Source: Flavobacteriaceae bacterium
Lineage (GTDB): Bacteria > Bacteroidota > Bacteroidia > Flavobacteriales > Weeksellaceae
Direction of reading: 5' to 3'
NCBI GenBank assembly: GCA_030538275.1
Contig: JAUNUH010000006.1
Coordinates: 1 to 64,000, forward strand
Length of the DNA stretch: 64,000 bases
Part shown: positions 34,358 through 43,469 of the stretch, in pieces
How positions within the stretch are numbered: position 1 is the stretch's first letter
Layout of the letters: every line of letters starts with the position of its first letter
Position numbers and translations under genes: made by a program
Notes under the pieces: model-generated
Told to the model about the DNA's origin: nothing
What the model saw: the letters and a program-made list of their open reading frames with translations, nothing else
Database searches by the model: none

Positions 34358-35086
34358 TCAATTGTCTAATAAACTTATTAATTCCTCAATAATTTCAGTT
34401 TCACTTTCATCAGGAGTTATATTACTTGCTTTTGAAAATAAACTATTATCTAATTTAGAATTATACTCGTTTTGTAAAACTTCAACTATAGTTTTGTCAG
34501 TAAAGCTTTGATTAATGAATTTTTTATCTTTTAAACTTTTAAGTATTCTAAAAAAAAATGATTTATTATCGACAATCAAATTATTGTTTTCATCTATGAA
34601 TTTTTGAGACAGTAAAAAATTTTTGAGACGTTCGTCAGTAAATTTACCAACCAGAATATCGGAAAGGTATAATCTTCGCTCAGTCTTGCCATTTAGTTTA
34701 AAGTAAATTGAAAGGGTTTGTTCTGCTCCCTTTAAGAAGTTTTCTTGTAGAATTACTAGCTTACTAGCTGAAGTTAAGGAATTTGATTCCTTTTTAAATT
34801 GATTAAGGCAATAATTAATTTTCTCATCAAAATTATGACTTCTCGAAGAGTCAATTTTTTTGAAATGATAAGCAAAAAAATTATTTAACTCTTCGTATTG
34901 AATTAATAATTCTTCTTTTTCTTGAAATGTTATTACAGTATCGGAATACTTTTTTTGGACTCTAGACAATAATTCATAAAGTAACTGCTTAATGTTTTTA
35001 CCTTTCAACCTATAATAAATGATTAGTGGGAAGGCTGCAAGTTCACTCCAAAAATATGATTTACCATATATTTCTTTTTTATCCAT
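34358..35086 (-). CDS. Unknown protein beside the integrase
   Basis: A 242-residue, helical, soluble protein without recognised motifs. It starts seven bases after the integrase stop on the same strand and is followed by the excisionase-like gene, so it belongs to the integration module. The C-terminal part (KKFINQSFTDKTIVEVLQNE) resembles the helical end of proteins often seen at this place in Bacteroidota mobilizable elements; I cannot name its role. Confidence 0.6.
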   Translation of the reverse strand: MDKKEIYGKSYFWSELAAFPLIIYYRLKGKNIKQLLYELLSRVQKKYSDTVITFQEKEELLIQYEELNNFFAYHFKKIDSSRSHNFDEKINYCLNQFKKESNSLTSASKLVILQENFLKGAEQTLSIYFKLNGKTERRLYLSDILVGKFTDERLKNFLLSQKFIDENNNLIVDNKSFFFRILKSLKDKKFINQSFTDKTIVEVLQNEYNSKLDNSLFSKASNITPDESETEIIEELISLLDN

Positions 35087-35092
35087 ACAATA

Positions 35093-36334
35093 TCATTTAA
35101 AAACTTCATTCATATAGCTTACTTTATCATCTTCACTTGGTCTATAATAATTGTTAAAGACCTCAAGACTCTTATGACCGGTGTAACTCATTATGACTTT
35201 ATCTGGCACACGTTTATTTTTCATGATTGTAATAAAACTTCTTCTTGCGGTGTGTGAGCTTATTCTTTCATAAAACAGTGATTTAGTTTCTATTAATTCG
35301 TCTCCATATTTCATTGTTTTTTTAATGTCATCATCAAAACCAATTATCTTAAAAACTTCTTTGATGTACTTATTCATTTTTTGATTTGAGATGTTGGGTA
35401 AATTAAAGTCATATTTCTGTAAAATTTCTTTTGAAATTGTATTGAGTGGAATGGCGAGATTTTTTGATTTGCTTTTTAAATCTATGACTCTAATAAAATT
35501 GCCGTGAATGTCATCTCGACTAATTTTTGAATAATTGCCAAAACGCAAACCTGTGGTACACCCTAGAACGAATAAATCTCTTACTCTTTCCAGTTTTTTG
35601 TTTTTACTAAAGTCAAATTCGTAAACTTCTTTTACTTGACTCATGTTCAAAGCTATTTCATCAGTTCTAAAAGTTGAAGGTCTTTTAAATTTAACAAAAT
35701 CCTTATTGTATGTATAGTTTTTTTCTAATGCCCAAAAGAAAAACGTCTTAAGCAAACCAACATTTCTGTGTAAAGTATTTGCCGAATGTTTCTTTTCTTC
35801 AATACAATACTTTAAGAATTTATTGTATATCTTATCATTAAAATTCCCAAGAGATATTTTCAATTTAGTATCATTTTGAAAGTCTTTTAATAGATTCAGA
35901 TTACATTTATATCTTTTTAAAGTAGATTTAGAAATAGAATTACCTGAAAAGTCATTTTCCTTCTCATTTAAGAATTCATTGTAAATTCGGATAAAATCAT
36001 TTTTTGTATTACTTTTTTTAAAGTTTTCATTAAATCTTTGCCTTACAATATCTATCGTTAATTCCTCGCCTACATTTTTGTATCTGTTGACAATTTCTTG
36101 AAAATAATCGCTGTAGCGATTCAATTGTTTGTTAATTGTCCTATGATTTTCCGCTTTTTTTGTTCTGCCTTTTAAATCATTAGGCTGATGAGTTACAGGG
36201 TTCCATTCTATAGGTAAAATCTTTTCTCCTGTTGAGTAGATAAAAGACTTCTTTTCGTTTACGAAATAAGCGCGAAAATAAATTAATGTAGGTTTTTTAG
36301 AGTTTGGATACTTTAATTTAAACGTGAAATTCAT
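35093..36334 (-). CDS. int: Tyrosine integrase of the mobile element
   Basis: The 413-residue protein has the Bacteroidota Arm DNA-binding N-terminus (FRAYFVNEKKSFIYSTGEKI), a SAM-like core-binding domain (about residues 110-205) and a complete catalytic domain: Arg264 in TGLRFGNYSK, HTARR with His361 and Arg364, His387 in YTGHKSLEVF and a nucleophile at Tyr396 or Tyr397. It reads away from the adjacent tRNA-like att site (36,464-36,485), the usual layout for an element integrated in a tRNA 3' end. All catalytic residues are present, so it should be active. Confidence 0.94.
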   Translation of the reverse strand: MNFTFKLKYPNSKKPTLIYFRAYFVNEKKSFIYSTGEKILPIEWNPVTHQPNDLKGRTKKAENHRTINKQLNRYSDYFQEIVNRYKNVGEELTIDIVRQRFNENFKKSNTKNDFIRIYNEFLNEKENDFSGNSISKSTLKRYKCNLNLLKDFQNDTKLKISLGNFNDKIYNKFLKYCIEEKKHSANTLHRNVGLLKTFFFWALEKNYTYNKDFVKFKRPSTFRTDEIALNMSQVKEVYEFDFSKNKKLERVRDLFVLGCTTGLRFGNYSKISRDDIHGNFIRVIDLKSKSKNLAIPLNTISKEILQKYDFNLPNISNQKMNKYIKEVFKIIGFDDDIKKTMKYGDELIETKSLFYERISSHTARRSFITIMKNKRVPDKVIMSYTGHKSLEVFNNYYRPSEDDKVSYMNEVFK

Positions 36335-36463
36335 AGGTGCTAATTTAGGTGCCAGTAATTATATAAATAAACATAAAAATAGTAAATGTTTGTTGATACA
36401 AAAATAGTTAAATTATTGATATACAAAATAATTATATATTACAGTAAGTGTTATTTATATAAA

Positions 36464-36487
36464 GGTTCTAATCCCGCCGACTCCACA
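36464..36487 (+). other. Putative attachment site: tRNA 3' end fragment
   Basis: GGTTCTAATCCCGCCGACTCCA reads as the T-loop and 3' half of T stem and acceptor stem of a tRNA. The T-stem 5' strand and the rest of the tRNA are absent to the left. It is thus a 3' end copy left at one end of the element; the complete tRNA should lie at the far end, outside the window. Confidence 0.65.
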
Positions 36488-36568
36488 AAACTATGTATAA
36501 TTGATTGACTATAAAGGATGTTGATTTCAAAGGGTAAAGTATAGGGGAAAGTACTCTGTACTTTGCAT

Positions 36569-36740
36569 TTAATTAAAATCATACAAACTCGACAAATCCC
36601 AACGGGCAGGCGTATCTCGAATGTCGTAGTGTACGAATCCGTTGTACAAGCCTAATCCGCCATTCTTCATTTTGTTTTCTGCTATTAATTTCAGAATTAT
36701 TTTGGCAAGCTGCTTGGGTGTTTTGCTGCGGACAGTACCA
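36569..36740 (-). pseudogene. C-terminal remnant of an M15-type peptidase
   Basis: In one minus-strand frame the reading is GLGLYNGFVHYDIRDTPARW, then DLSSLYDFN and a stop at 36,569. The FVHYDxRxxxARW phrase is the C-terminal signature of phage-type M15A (D-Ala-D-Ala carboxypeptidase-like) peptidases; only about 55 residues remain. It suggests an older prophage next to the att site. Confidence 0.65.
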
Positions 36741-36783
36741 TGAAGTGTGTTAAATATTTGTCAAACTTTATAAATACCTTATT

Positions 36784-37416
36784 ATGAATTCGATACAAAT
36801 TAAAGAGTATAGAAAAAGAAACGACCTCACTCAAAAGGAATTAGCTGAAATTGTACGCACGTCTATAAGATCTGTGCAATCGTGGGAACAGGGTAATAGA
36901 AATATATCACAAAGTGCTATTAAGATTTTGACGGACTATGAGACTGAACGTAATTACAATGTTGCACAAGCTGAAAGAGTTAATCAATCTGTGAGGATTA
37001 TTCACGAATTATTCAAGCCTATACCATTTTATAATCTTGATGTAAGAGCTGGAAACGTTTCGTTCATGGATAACGGTTTGGTCAAGGGTCAAAGCCCAGA
37101 TGATTACATGTACATCCCAATTCAAGTTGATGCTGATATTGCATTTCCTACGTACGGACACAGTATGTATCCAGAAATAAGTAACGGGGATAGAGTGGCT
37201 TATAAATTTATCAAGGATTGGAGTTTTTTCAATTATGGAATGAAATACTTAATCGTAACGGATGAACAGCGCATGGTGAAATATTTAAAAAGGCATGTAA
37301 AAGAGGGATATGTATTACTGGTAAGCCGAAACGAGGACTATCAGCCTATTGATATGCCTATAAGTAGTATTCGAGCTATACTACAAGTGAGATATATTGG
37401 AAAAATAGAAATGTAA
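36784..37416 (+). CDS. Phage-type repressor (HTH plus S24 LexA-like peptidase)
   Basis: The 210-residue protein has an XRE helix-turn-helix (KEYRKRNDLTQKELAEIVRT, then SIRSVQSWEQGNRN) and an S24 peptidase-like domain with YGHSMYPEISNGDRV (nucleophile Ser) and RMVKYLKRHV (general-base Lys). This is the CI/LexA-type repressor layout, inactivated by self-cleavage under DNA damage. No other phage genes are intact nearby; the M15 remnant upstream and the RHS remnant downstream are both broken. It may be a lone regulator left by a decayed prophage. Confidence 0.88.
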   Translation: MNSIQIKEYRKRNDLTQKELAEIVRTSIRSVQSWEQGNRNISQSAIKILTDYETERNYNVAQAERVNQSVRIIHELFKPIPFYNLDVRAGNVSFMDNGLVKGQSPDDYMYIPIQVDADIAFPTYGHSMYPEISNGDRVAYKFIKDWSFFNYGMKYLIVTDEQRMVKYLKRHVKEGYVLLVSRNEDYQPIDMPISSIRAILQVRYIGKIEM

Positions 37417-37632
37417 TTACTTAAAAATCCCACGCTTTAATAATATGATTAATCACCGATTTTTTCGCCCTTTTTGAGATATTAGGATGATTCAGCCCTC
37501 TGTATGTCTATATACCATTGCATTGAGTGTATTATCTTTAACCTTTTATTGAATAGGAAAAAATTATAAACAAGTATAATATACTAATGAATTAATAAAT
37601 TACTATTATCTTTATTACCAAAATCTCAAAAG

Positions 37633-38459
37633 TTGAATACGAACCCAACACTTATAGAACTCAAAAAAGTTGACTTCTGGAAGTACGCAGGATTGCCACA
37701 GCAAGAGATAATTGACCATGCCGAAAAGTTTATTAGCATTGTGTCTGTTGTTAAGTGGGAATATAAATATAAGTACCAAGGACAAGAATTACAAGATGAA
37801 TTTGGTTTAGGTTGGTATTCTTTTAAATGGAGAAATGATATGCCTGATATTGGGCGATTCTTTAATGTGGATCCGATTGGTGAAGATTATTATTACAACT
37901 AACTTTATGCCTTTGCAGAAAATCGGGTAATTGACGGTAGAGAGTTAGAAGGTTTGGAATGGTCTGTAAGTAGTAGTAATGAAAATGATGATTATATGGC
38001 TACTTTGCGCATACAGCCTATTACAAATAATTCAACCTTATTATCTAAGATGATGCTTATCGAATTCAAGCAGCATTGAAAATTGGTACGGAAACCAACC
38101 TTTCTGGTATATTAGAAAATGGCTCCCAGCTGACTGTTAGTGTGATCTTTGATGAGAATGCCACAATAGAATTTGAAGTCAATGACTATATTGATGTTAT
38201 TGGTACTGACTCGGAGAATGAGCCAAATGGTTCTTCAGCACCTATTACAGCAACTGGTATAGTCACATCTACTGAAGATACACAAATTAATAAAATTCAG
38301 ATAGGAGCTGTTCGTTCCTTTTATGAATGGTCTGATGAAAAGAGGGATTATATAAAAAGAGAAAATGTAACAGATAAAGAATTGCAAAGAACAACTTCAC
38401 ATGAGGCAGCTCATACTAGTGGGCTAAGACCTCTTCGAGCCTTAATCGTAGAAAAATAA
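37633..38459 (+). pseudogene. RHS-repeat protein C-terminus with metallopeptidase-like toxin tail, broken
   Basis: The first part (to 37,902) contains YKYQGQELQDEFGLGWYSF and IGRFFNVDPIGEDYYYN, the RHS core end, then a TAA stop. Reading continues in frame as LYAFAENRVIDGRELEGLEW until about 38,046, where a one-base shift leads into DDAYRIQAALKIGTETN and on to a tail with TSHEAAHTSGLRPLR. HEAAH is a zinc-metallopeptidase motif of toxin tails attached to RHS proteins. With one stop and one frameshift, and no N-terminal part, it is a pseudogene. No immunity gene is visible. Confidence 0.75.
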
Positions 38460-38631
38460 AAGTTTAACTTTAACACATTCAAAGCTTTACAACTTATAAA
38501 ATCTACAATCGACTTTCAGTAAAAATACAAAAGAAAGTAACCGACGGGTCAACCATGAAGGTAACAAGACATTTTTGAAATCCCTTTGGTCCTGAATTTC
38601 GAAGCCCGCGACAGCGATTGAAACGTATATC

Positions 38632-38725
38632 CTTTGCGGCTCATCTGCAAGGCAAACAGCTGCTTACAGGCTTTGTAAGAATGGAAAAGACTGTAAGTAG
38701 TTGTTTGCGCAGATGAGACGCAAAG
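38632..38725. repeat. Long hairpin upstream of uvrB (first)
   Basis: CTTTGCGGCTCATCTGC pairs with GCAGATGAGACGCAAAG with one mismatch, followed inward by CAAACA/TGTTTG and CTTACAG/CTGTAAG. There is no T run, so it is not a standard terminator. It resembles intergenic hairpin repeats that I recall from other flavobacterial genomes. Confidence 0.65.
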
Positions 38726-38744
38726 ATAGAAGTGAAAAGCGCGG

Positions 38745-38813
38745 CCCGTCTTGTCAAAGCATAGGTTCTGGGTTGAGTTCAAAAGGAATTTTTTTTGGCT
38801 TTGACAAGACGGG
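38745..38813. repeat. Long hairpin upstream of uvrB (second)
   Basis: CCCGTCTTGTCAAAGC and GCTTTGACAAGACGGG are a perfect 16-base inverted repeat around a 37-base loop, about 70 bases upstream of uvrB. It forms a pair with the preceding hairpin. Confidence 0.75.
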
Positions 38814-38881
38814 GTCGCCCAAATTGTATATAAAATCCAGCTTTAAGATAAATTGCTGTTTGATTTGTTTAATTTTGCAAA

Positions 38882-40870
38882 ATGCGATTTGAATTAAAAT
38901 CTGATTTTGAGCCGACTGGGGATCAGCCCAAGGCTATTTCTCAATTGGTGCAGTCGATTGAGAGAAATGATCCGTACCAAACTTTGTTGGGTGTTACGGG
39001 TTCTGGTAAGACTTTTACCGTGGCTAATGTGGTGGCGCAAACGCAGCGTCCTACGCTTGTATTGGCGCATAACAAGACTTTGGCGGCGCAATTGTATATG
39101 GAATTTCAGGAGTTTTTTCCTAATAATGCGATAGAGTATTTTGTCTCGTACTATGATTATTATCAGCCAGAGGCTTATTTGCCAGCATCTGGAACCTATA
39201 TTGAAAAGGATTTGTCTATCAATGAAGAAATAGAGAAATTGCGGTTGAGTACGACTTCGTCCTTGCTTTCGGGTCGTCGTGATGTGCTTGTGGTAGCGTC
39301 TGTTTCTTGTTTGTATGGTATTGGAAATCCTACGGAATTTCATAAAAATGTGATTTCGATTGAGAAGGGGCAGTTGATTTCGCGTACGCATTTTCTACAC
39401 AATTTGGTGAACGCATTGTATTCGCGGTCTGCTGCGGAGTTTGGTCGTGGAAATTTCAGGGTATTGGGTGATGTTGTAGAAATTTTTCCGGCATATGCAG
39501 ATGAGGGTGTACGTGTTCATTTTTTTGGGGATGAAATTGAAGAAATAGAATCATTTATTGTGGGAAATGGCTCGCGCATAATGGGTTATGACAAAATCAA
39601 TATTTATCCTGCCAATATTTTTGTAACTTCTCCCGAGTCGATGAATGGCGCTATACGTCAGATTCAGTTGGATCTGGGCAAACAGGTTGAATTTTTTCAA
39701 GATATTGGAAAGTTTTTGGAGGCCAAGCGACTAAAAGAGCGTACAGAATTTGATGTGGAAATGATGAAAGAGCTTGGCTATTGTTCTGGTATTGAGAATT
39801 ATTCTCGTTATTTGGATGGTCGTTTGCCGGGTACACGTCCGTTTTGTCTTTTAGATTATTTTCCAGAAGATTATTTAATGGTAATTGATGAGTCTCATGT
39901 CACAATTCCGCAGGTGCATGCCATGTATGGTGGAGACAGGAGTCGTAAGGAGAATTTGGTAGAATATGGCTTTCGGCTGCCTGCCGCTATGGACAATCGA
40001 CCTTTGAAGTTTGAAGAGTTTGAGGCCTTGCAGAATCAGGTGATTTATGTTTCGGCTACACCGGCCAATTATGAGTTGGAAAAGTCTGAAGGTGTGATTG
40101 TAGAACAGATCATACGACCTACGGGTTTGTTGGATCCGCGAATAGAGGTTCGTCCGTCATTGAATCAAATGGATGATTTGATGGAAGAAATTCAAAAACG
40201 AAGCGAGGTAGATGAGCGTGTACTGGTTACTACGCTTACCAAACGTATGGCAGAGGAACTTACCAAATATCTTACACGTTATGGCGTACGCACGCAATAC
40301 ATACACTCGGATGTGGATACACTGGAGCGCGTACAGATTATGCAGGATTTGCGCGAGGGGCGATTTGATGTTTTGGTGGGTGTGAATTTGTTGCGCGAAG
40401 GTCTGGATTTGCCAGAAGTTTCTTTGGTAGCAATTTTGGATGCGGATAAAGAAGGTTTTTTACGGAATAATCGTTCGTTGACGCAAACTATAGGTCGGGC
40501 GGCGCGCAACATCAATGGACTGGCAATTATGTATGCAGATAAAATTACGGAATCTATGCAGAAAACCATTGATGAAACGGAGCGTAGAAGACAGATTCAA
40601 ATGAAGTATAATGAGGATAACAATATTGTACCAACGGCATTGGTGAAGAAAATTACGAGAATAAAACGTGAGGCAGACTTTGAAAATCAGCCCTATATTC
40701 AAAAATCGGTGGGCGTTGCCGCAGAGAATAAGCCAGATTATGGTGAAATAGATTTGGTAGATTTGATTGAAAAGAAAACCCGCGAAATGGAAAAAGCGGC
40801 CAAAGACTTGGATTTTATCAAAGCAGCAGCGATTCGGGATGAAATTAAATTACTACAAGAGCAAATCTAA
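38882..40870 (+). CDS. uvrB: Excinuclease ABC subunit B
   Basis: The 662-residue protein is UvrB over its full length. It has LGVTGSGKTFTVANV (Walker A), YVSYYDYYQPEAYLP-type beta-hairpin sequence, DESHVT (DEAD-like box), NLLREGLDLPEVSLV and QTIGRAARN helicase motifs, and the C-terminal UVR motif (EKAAKDLDFIKAAAIRDEIK). It verifies DNA damage brought by UvrA and recruits UvrC. A TAATTTTG element (38,870-38,877) lies only five bases before the ATG, so if used the transcript would be nearly leaderless; two long hairpins lie further upstream. It is followed convergently by a channel gene with a four-base overlap. Confidence 0.97.
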   Translation: MRFELKSDFEPTGDQPKAISQLVQSIERNDPYQTLLGVTGSGKTFTVANVVAQTQRPTLVLAHNKTLAAQLYMEFQEFFPNNAIEYFVSYYDYYQPEAYLPASGTYIEKDLSINEEIEKLRLSTTSSLLSGRRDVLVVASVSCLYGIGNPTEFHKNVISIEKGQLISRTHFLHNLVNALYSRSAAEFGRGNFRVLGDVVEIFPAYADEGVRVHFFGDEIEEIESFIVGNGSRIMGYDKINIYPANIFVTSPESMNGAIRQIQLDLGKQVEFFQDIGKFLEAKRLKERTEFDVEMMKELGYCSGIENYSRYLDGRLPGTRPFCLLDYFPEDYLMVIDESHVTIPQVHAMYGGDRSRKENLVEYGFRLPAAMDNRPLKFEEFEALQNQVIYVSATPANYELEKSEGVIVEQIIRPTGLLDPRIEVRPSLNQMDDLMEEIQKRSEVDERVLVTTLTKRMAEELTKYLTRYGVRTQYIHSDVDTLERVQIMQDLREGRFDVLVGVNLLREGLDLPEVSLVAILDADKEGFLRNNRSLTQTIGRAARNINGLAIMYADKITESMQKTIDETERRRQIQMKYNEDNNIVPTALVKKITRIKREADFENQPYIQKSVGVAAENKPDYGEIDLVDLIEKKTREMEKAAKDLDFIKAAAIRDEIKLLQEQI

Positions 40871-41511
40871 TCGCTGGCATCGGATTGGTAAATCAAAGGC
40901 ATATGCAATTTGAATTTTACGGCAATAATGCGAATGATTACAATAATTGAAATGGTAATAATCTGAATGAATTCTTTGGGAATTCCTGGAATATTGTTCA
41001 AAAGTAAAAAAGTAGTTCCGCCAATAATACAGGCGGTTGCATAGATTTCTTTGCGTAATAACAACGGAATACGATTGATAAGTATATCTCTCAACACCCC
41101 ACCAAAACATCCTGTTATTGTGCCTAATGTAATGCAAATCACAGGGTGCAATCCTGCAGAAATCCCTTTCTGTACGCCTATGATGGTAAAAAGTCCTAGC
41201 CCAAGTGAGTCAAAAATAAAAAGCGTGTTTTTGAAGTTTTTTTCTATAGATTTGAAAATCATGGCTAATATAGTTGTGATAAAAGCCACAGAACAAATGA
41301 GCATATCATGCATCCAAAAAACAGGAACGCCTAATAACAAATCGCGAATGGTACCACCGCCTACCGAAGTGGCAAATGCAATGATAAGAACACCAAATGG
41401 ATCTAATCGATGCTGCATTGCGGCAAAGGCTCCAGAAGTTGCAAACGCCACGGTTCCTATAATTTCAATAGCCAGCGCAAAGTTTTCATGAAATAAAAAG
41501 GTAGCTAACAT
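40867..41511 (-). CDS. TRIC-type cation channel family protein (YicG-like)
   Basis: The 214-residue membrane protein has about seven hydrophobic helices and two copies of the family hallmark: SVGGGTIRDLLLG and GCFGGVLRDILI, marking the internal repeat of TRIC/UPF0126 proteins. These form trimeric cation channels in the inner membrane. The gene is convergent with uvrB, sharing four bases. Confidence 0.9.
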   Translation of the reverse strand: MLATFLFHENFALAIEIIGTVAFATSGAFAAMQHRLDPFGVLIIAFATSVGGGTIRDLLLGVPVFWMHDMLICSVAFITTILAMIFKSIEKNFKNTLFIFDSLGLGLFTIIGVQKGISAGLHPVICITLGTITGCFGGVLRDILINRIPLLLRKEIYATACIIGGTTFLLLNNIPGIPKEFIQIITISIIVIIRIIAVKFKLHMPLIYQSDASD

Positions 41512-41647
41512 CTATAGAATTTGGTGGGTAAAGATGAGAAATATCTTTGAATCTGTCCTAAATTCAAATTGATTTTGATACTTGAATTGTAACTTTCAAA
41601 ACATTTCAAGAAAGAAATAATATGTAGTTTTAGGCAAAATTATTTTT

Positions 41648-42022
41648 ATGTTCAATTTTTTTGGAAGCAAAAAGAAAGTTAAACCTATCGAGATTACAAG
41701 TCAGAATTTTAATGAGCTAGTTTATAATTCAGACAAACCCGTTGTTATTGATTTCTACGCAACTTGGTGCCAGCCTTGTCAAGTTATGATTTCGTTGATG
41801 AATCGTATGTCCAAGGAAGAAGATTTACAAGAAAAAATCACACTTGGGGTAACCGATATCGACAAAAATCCAGAGTTGGCAAGACATTTTGGTATTAAAT
41901 CCGTACCTACATTGATATTTATTCATAATCAAAAAGTATATGAACGACAAAATGGGCTCCTGCCCTACCCAATTCTCAAATCAAAGATTGAGGATTTTGC
42001 TATGTCTGTAAAAAATGAATAA
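41648..42022 (+). CDS. Thioredoxin with variant WCQPC active site
   Basis: The 124-residue cytoplasmic protein has the thioredoxin fold with VVIDFYATWCQPCQVM (Cys41, Cys44) and a cis-Pro segment KSVPTLIF. The usual WCGPC is WCQPC here, which should alter the redox potential. A short basic N-terminus (GSKKKVK) precedes the fold; there is no signal peptide. It is likely a disulfide reductase with a more specialised role than the main thioredoxin. Confidence 0.9.
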   Translation: MFNFFGSKKKVKPIEITSQNFNELVYNSDKPVVIDFYATWCQPCQVMISLMNRMSKEEDLQEKITLGVTDIDKNPELARHFGIKSVPTLIFIHNQKVYERQNGLLPYPILKSKIEDFAMSVKNE

Positions 42023-42194
42023 ATTTTTCAATCAATTTTTTAGGATAAAATAGGTTGAAATTCAATAAAATATAGCATTTTGTATTTAACAAATTTTTCA
42101 TTGGAAATAGAGTTTAACAAATTTTAACGCTGAATTGGCATTTTATGGAATAACTATTGATTTTTCATATTTATAATCTAAAAAATTATTTATT

Positions 42195-42443
42195 ATGAGT
42201 TTATCAGATAAAATTAAAGGAAACTGGAATGAAATCAAAGGAAAAGCAAAAGCTCAATGGGGCGATTTAACCGATGATGATTTAACCTGGGTAGAAGGAA
42301 AATGGGATCAATTAGTTGGTAACATTCAACAAAAAACAGGTGAAGCAAAAGAAGATATCCAGAATTGGTTCGACCGTGTAAGTGAAGAATTTCAAGACAC
42401 CAAAGAAGACATTCAAGACGATATCGACCGTGCAACCAGTTAA
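42195..42443 (+). CDS. CsbD-family stress protein
   Basis: The 82-residue acidic, helical protein starts MSLSDKIKGNWNEIKGKAKA and has the CsbD repeat (KIKGNWNEIKGKAK; WVEGKWDQLVGNIQQKTGEAKEDI). CsbD-like proteins are abundant general-stress proteins of unknown mechanism. A clear terminator follows, so it is a single-gene unit. Confidence 0.92.
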   Translation: MSLSDKIKGNWNEIKGKAKAQWGDLTDDDLTWVEGKWDQLVGNIQQKTGEAKEDIQNWFDRVSEEFQDTKEDIQDDIDRATS

Positions 42444-42463
42444 TCAATTATTCAATTAATTGG

Positions 42464-42496
42464 AAATCACTCTGGGAAATCAGGGTGATTTTTTTG
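42464..42496 (+). terminator. Rho-independent terminator after the CsbD gene
   Basis: AATCACTCTG pairs with CAGGGTGATT around GGAAAT, followed by a run of T. Confidence 0.85.
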
Positions 42497-42530
42497 TATT
42501 TCTAAATCTATTTTAAACCAATTGTAATTA

Positions 42531-42538
42531 TTAATTTT
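42531..42538 (+). promoter_or_regulatory. TAnnTTTG promoter element of the amidase gene
   Basis: TAATTTTG matches the Bacteroidota -7 consensus. It lies 17 bases before the ATG at 42,555 and rules against the earlier in-frame start at 42,537, which would fall inside the element. Confidence 0.6.
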
Positions 42539-42554
42539 GCATTTTTTAAATTTC

Positions 42555-43469
42555 ATGAATAAATTATTGGTATTCAGTTTTTTTGTAGGTTTATTCTATT
42601 CTTGCTCCACCACACAACCTGTTACACAGATTATTAAAGAAACTGTAAGAGATACGGTTTTTATAGAAAAGGAGGCGGTAAAAGAGGGAAAATCTTATCA
42701 TTCGGCTGTATTGGAAGATTATAAAATTACCGACAAATATTTCCCGGCACGTGGACAAGATTTTCGGCAAAAATTCCTAATCATGCATTATACGGCATTG
42801 CATAACGAGCGATCTGTGCAGGTACTCACCGAGCAAACCGTTTCTTCTCATTATCTTGTACAGGATTATAACGATAATGAAATTCATATTCTGGTAGGTG
42901 AAGATGAACGCGCTTGGCATGCCGGTGCCAGTTATTGGATGGGTAGAACCAATATCAATGACTCATCGATAGGGATTGAAATCGTAAACGAAGGTTATAC
43001 TCTACTCGACAAAAAAATGTGGTTTTTTCCTTATCCGGAACATCAATTCAAAAAAGTGGCACAATTGGCCAAAAATATTGTTCAGCGTTATGGCATCGAC
43101 CCTACCTTTGTATTGGCACACAGCGACATAGCCCCTCAAAGAAAAGAAGATCCTGGTGCTTTTTTTCCATGGAAAAGATTGTATGAAGAGTATGGTGTCG
43201 GTGCTTGGTATGATGATATAGACAAATATCGATTTTGGAATTCCTATTCAGAATCTCGCCGCAACGATGCTGCATTTATTCGGGAATTTCAAGGCGAATT
43301 AGCCAAATATGGTTATGAAATTCAGCAAACTGGAAAATGGGATGAACAAACAAGACGTGTCGTAATGGCTTTTCAACTCCATTTCAGACCAGAAAATTAT
43401 TCGGGAAATATTGACCGTGAAACGCTTGCGATTATCAAGGCACTCAATTTCAAATATCGACAAAAGTGA
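42555..43469 (+). CDS. N-acetylmuramoyl-L-alanine amidase lipoprotein
   Basis: The protein, about 304 residues from the ATG at 42,555, has a lipoprotein signal MNKLLVFSFFVGLFYSCSTT (lipobox FYSC). The Amidase_2 (AmpD/AmiD-like) domain follows: FLIMHYTALHNERSV (zinc His), ERAWHAGASYW, NDSSIGIEIVNEG and FVLAHSDIAPQRKEDPG (zinc His and Asp region). The last 70 residues form a peptidoglycan-binding domain (YGYEIQQTGKWDEQTRRVV). It cleaves the amide bond between MurNAc and the stem peptide, probably from the outer-membrane side. The next gene starts within its stop codon. Confidence 0.92.
   Translation: MNKLLVFSFFVGLFYSCSTTQPVTQIIKETVRDTVFIEKEAVKEGKSYHSAVLEDYKITDKYFPARGQDFRQKFLIMHYTALHNERSVQVLTEQTVSSHYLVQDYNDNEIHILVGEDERAWHAGASYWMGRTNINDSSIGIEIVNEGYTLLDKKMWFFPYPEHQFKKVAQLAKNIVQRYGIDPTFVLAHSDIAPQRKEDPGAFFPWKRLYEEYGVGAWYDDIDKYRFWNSYSESRRNDAAFIREFQGELAKYGYEIQQTGKWDEQTRRVVMAFQLHFRPENYSGNIDRETLAIIKALNFKYRQK

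Noticed and set aside
1..36485. CRISPR arrays or retron-type RNA in the island
   Set aside because: No evenly spaced repeats with unique spacers, no cas genes and no reverse transcriptase motif were seen on either strand.
36440..36490. A complete tRNA gene next to the integrase
   Set aside because: Only the T-loop and 3' side can be read; the 5' side, D-arm and anticodon arm are missing.
38549..38782. A 77-aa minus-strand reading upstream of uvrB
   Set aside because: It spans the two hairpins; its open frame is a by-product of the palindromic sequence, with no ribosome site and no family resemblance.
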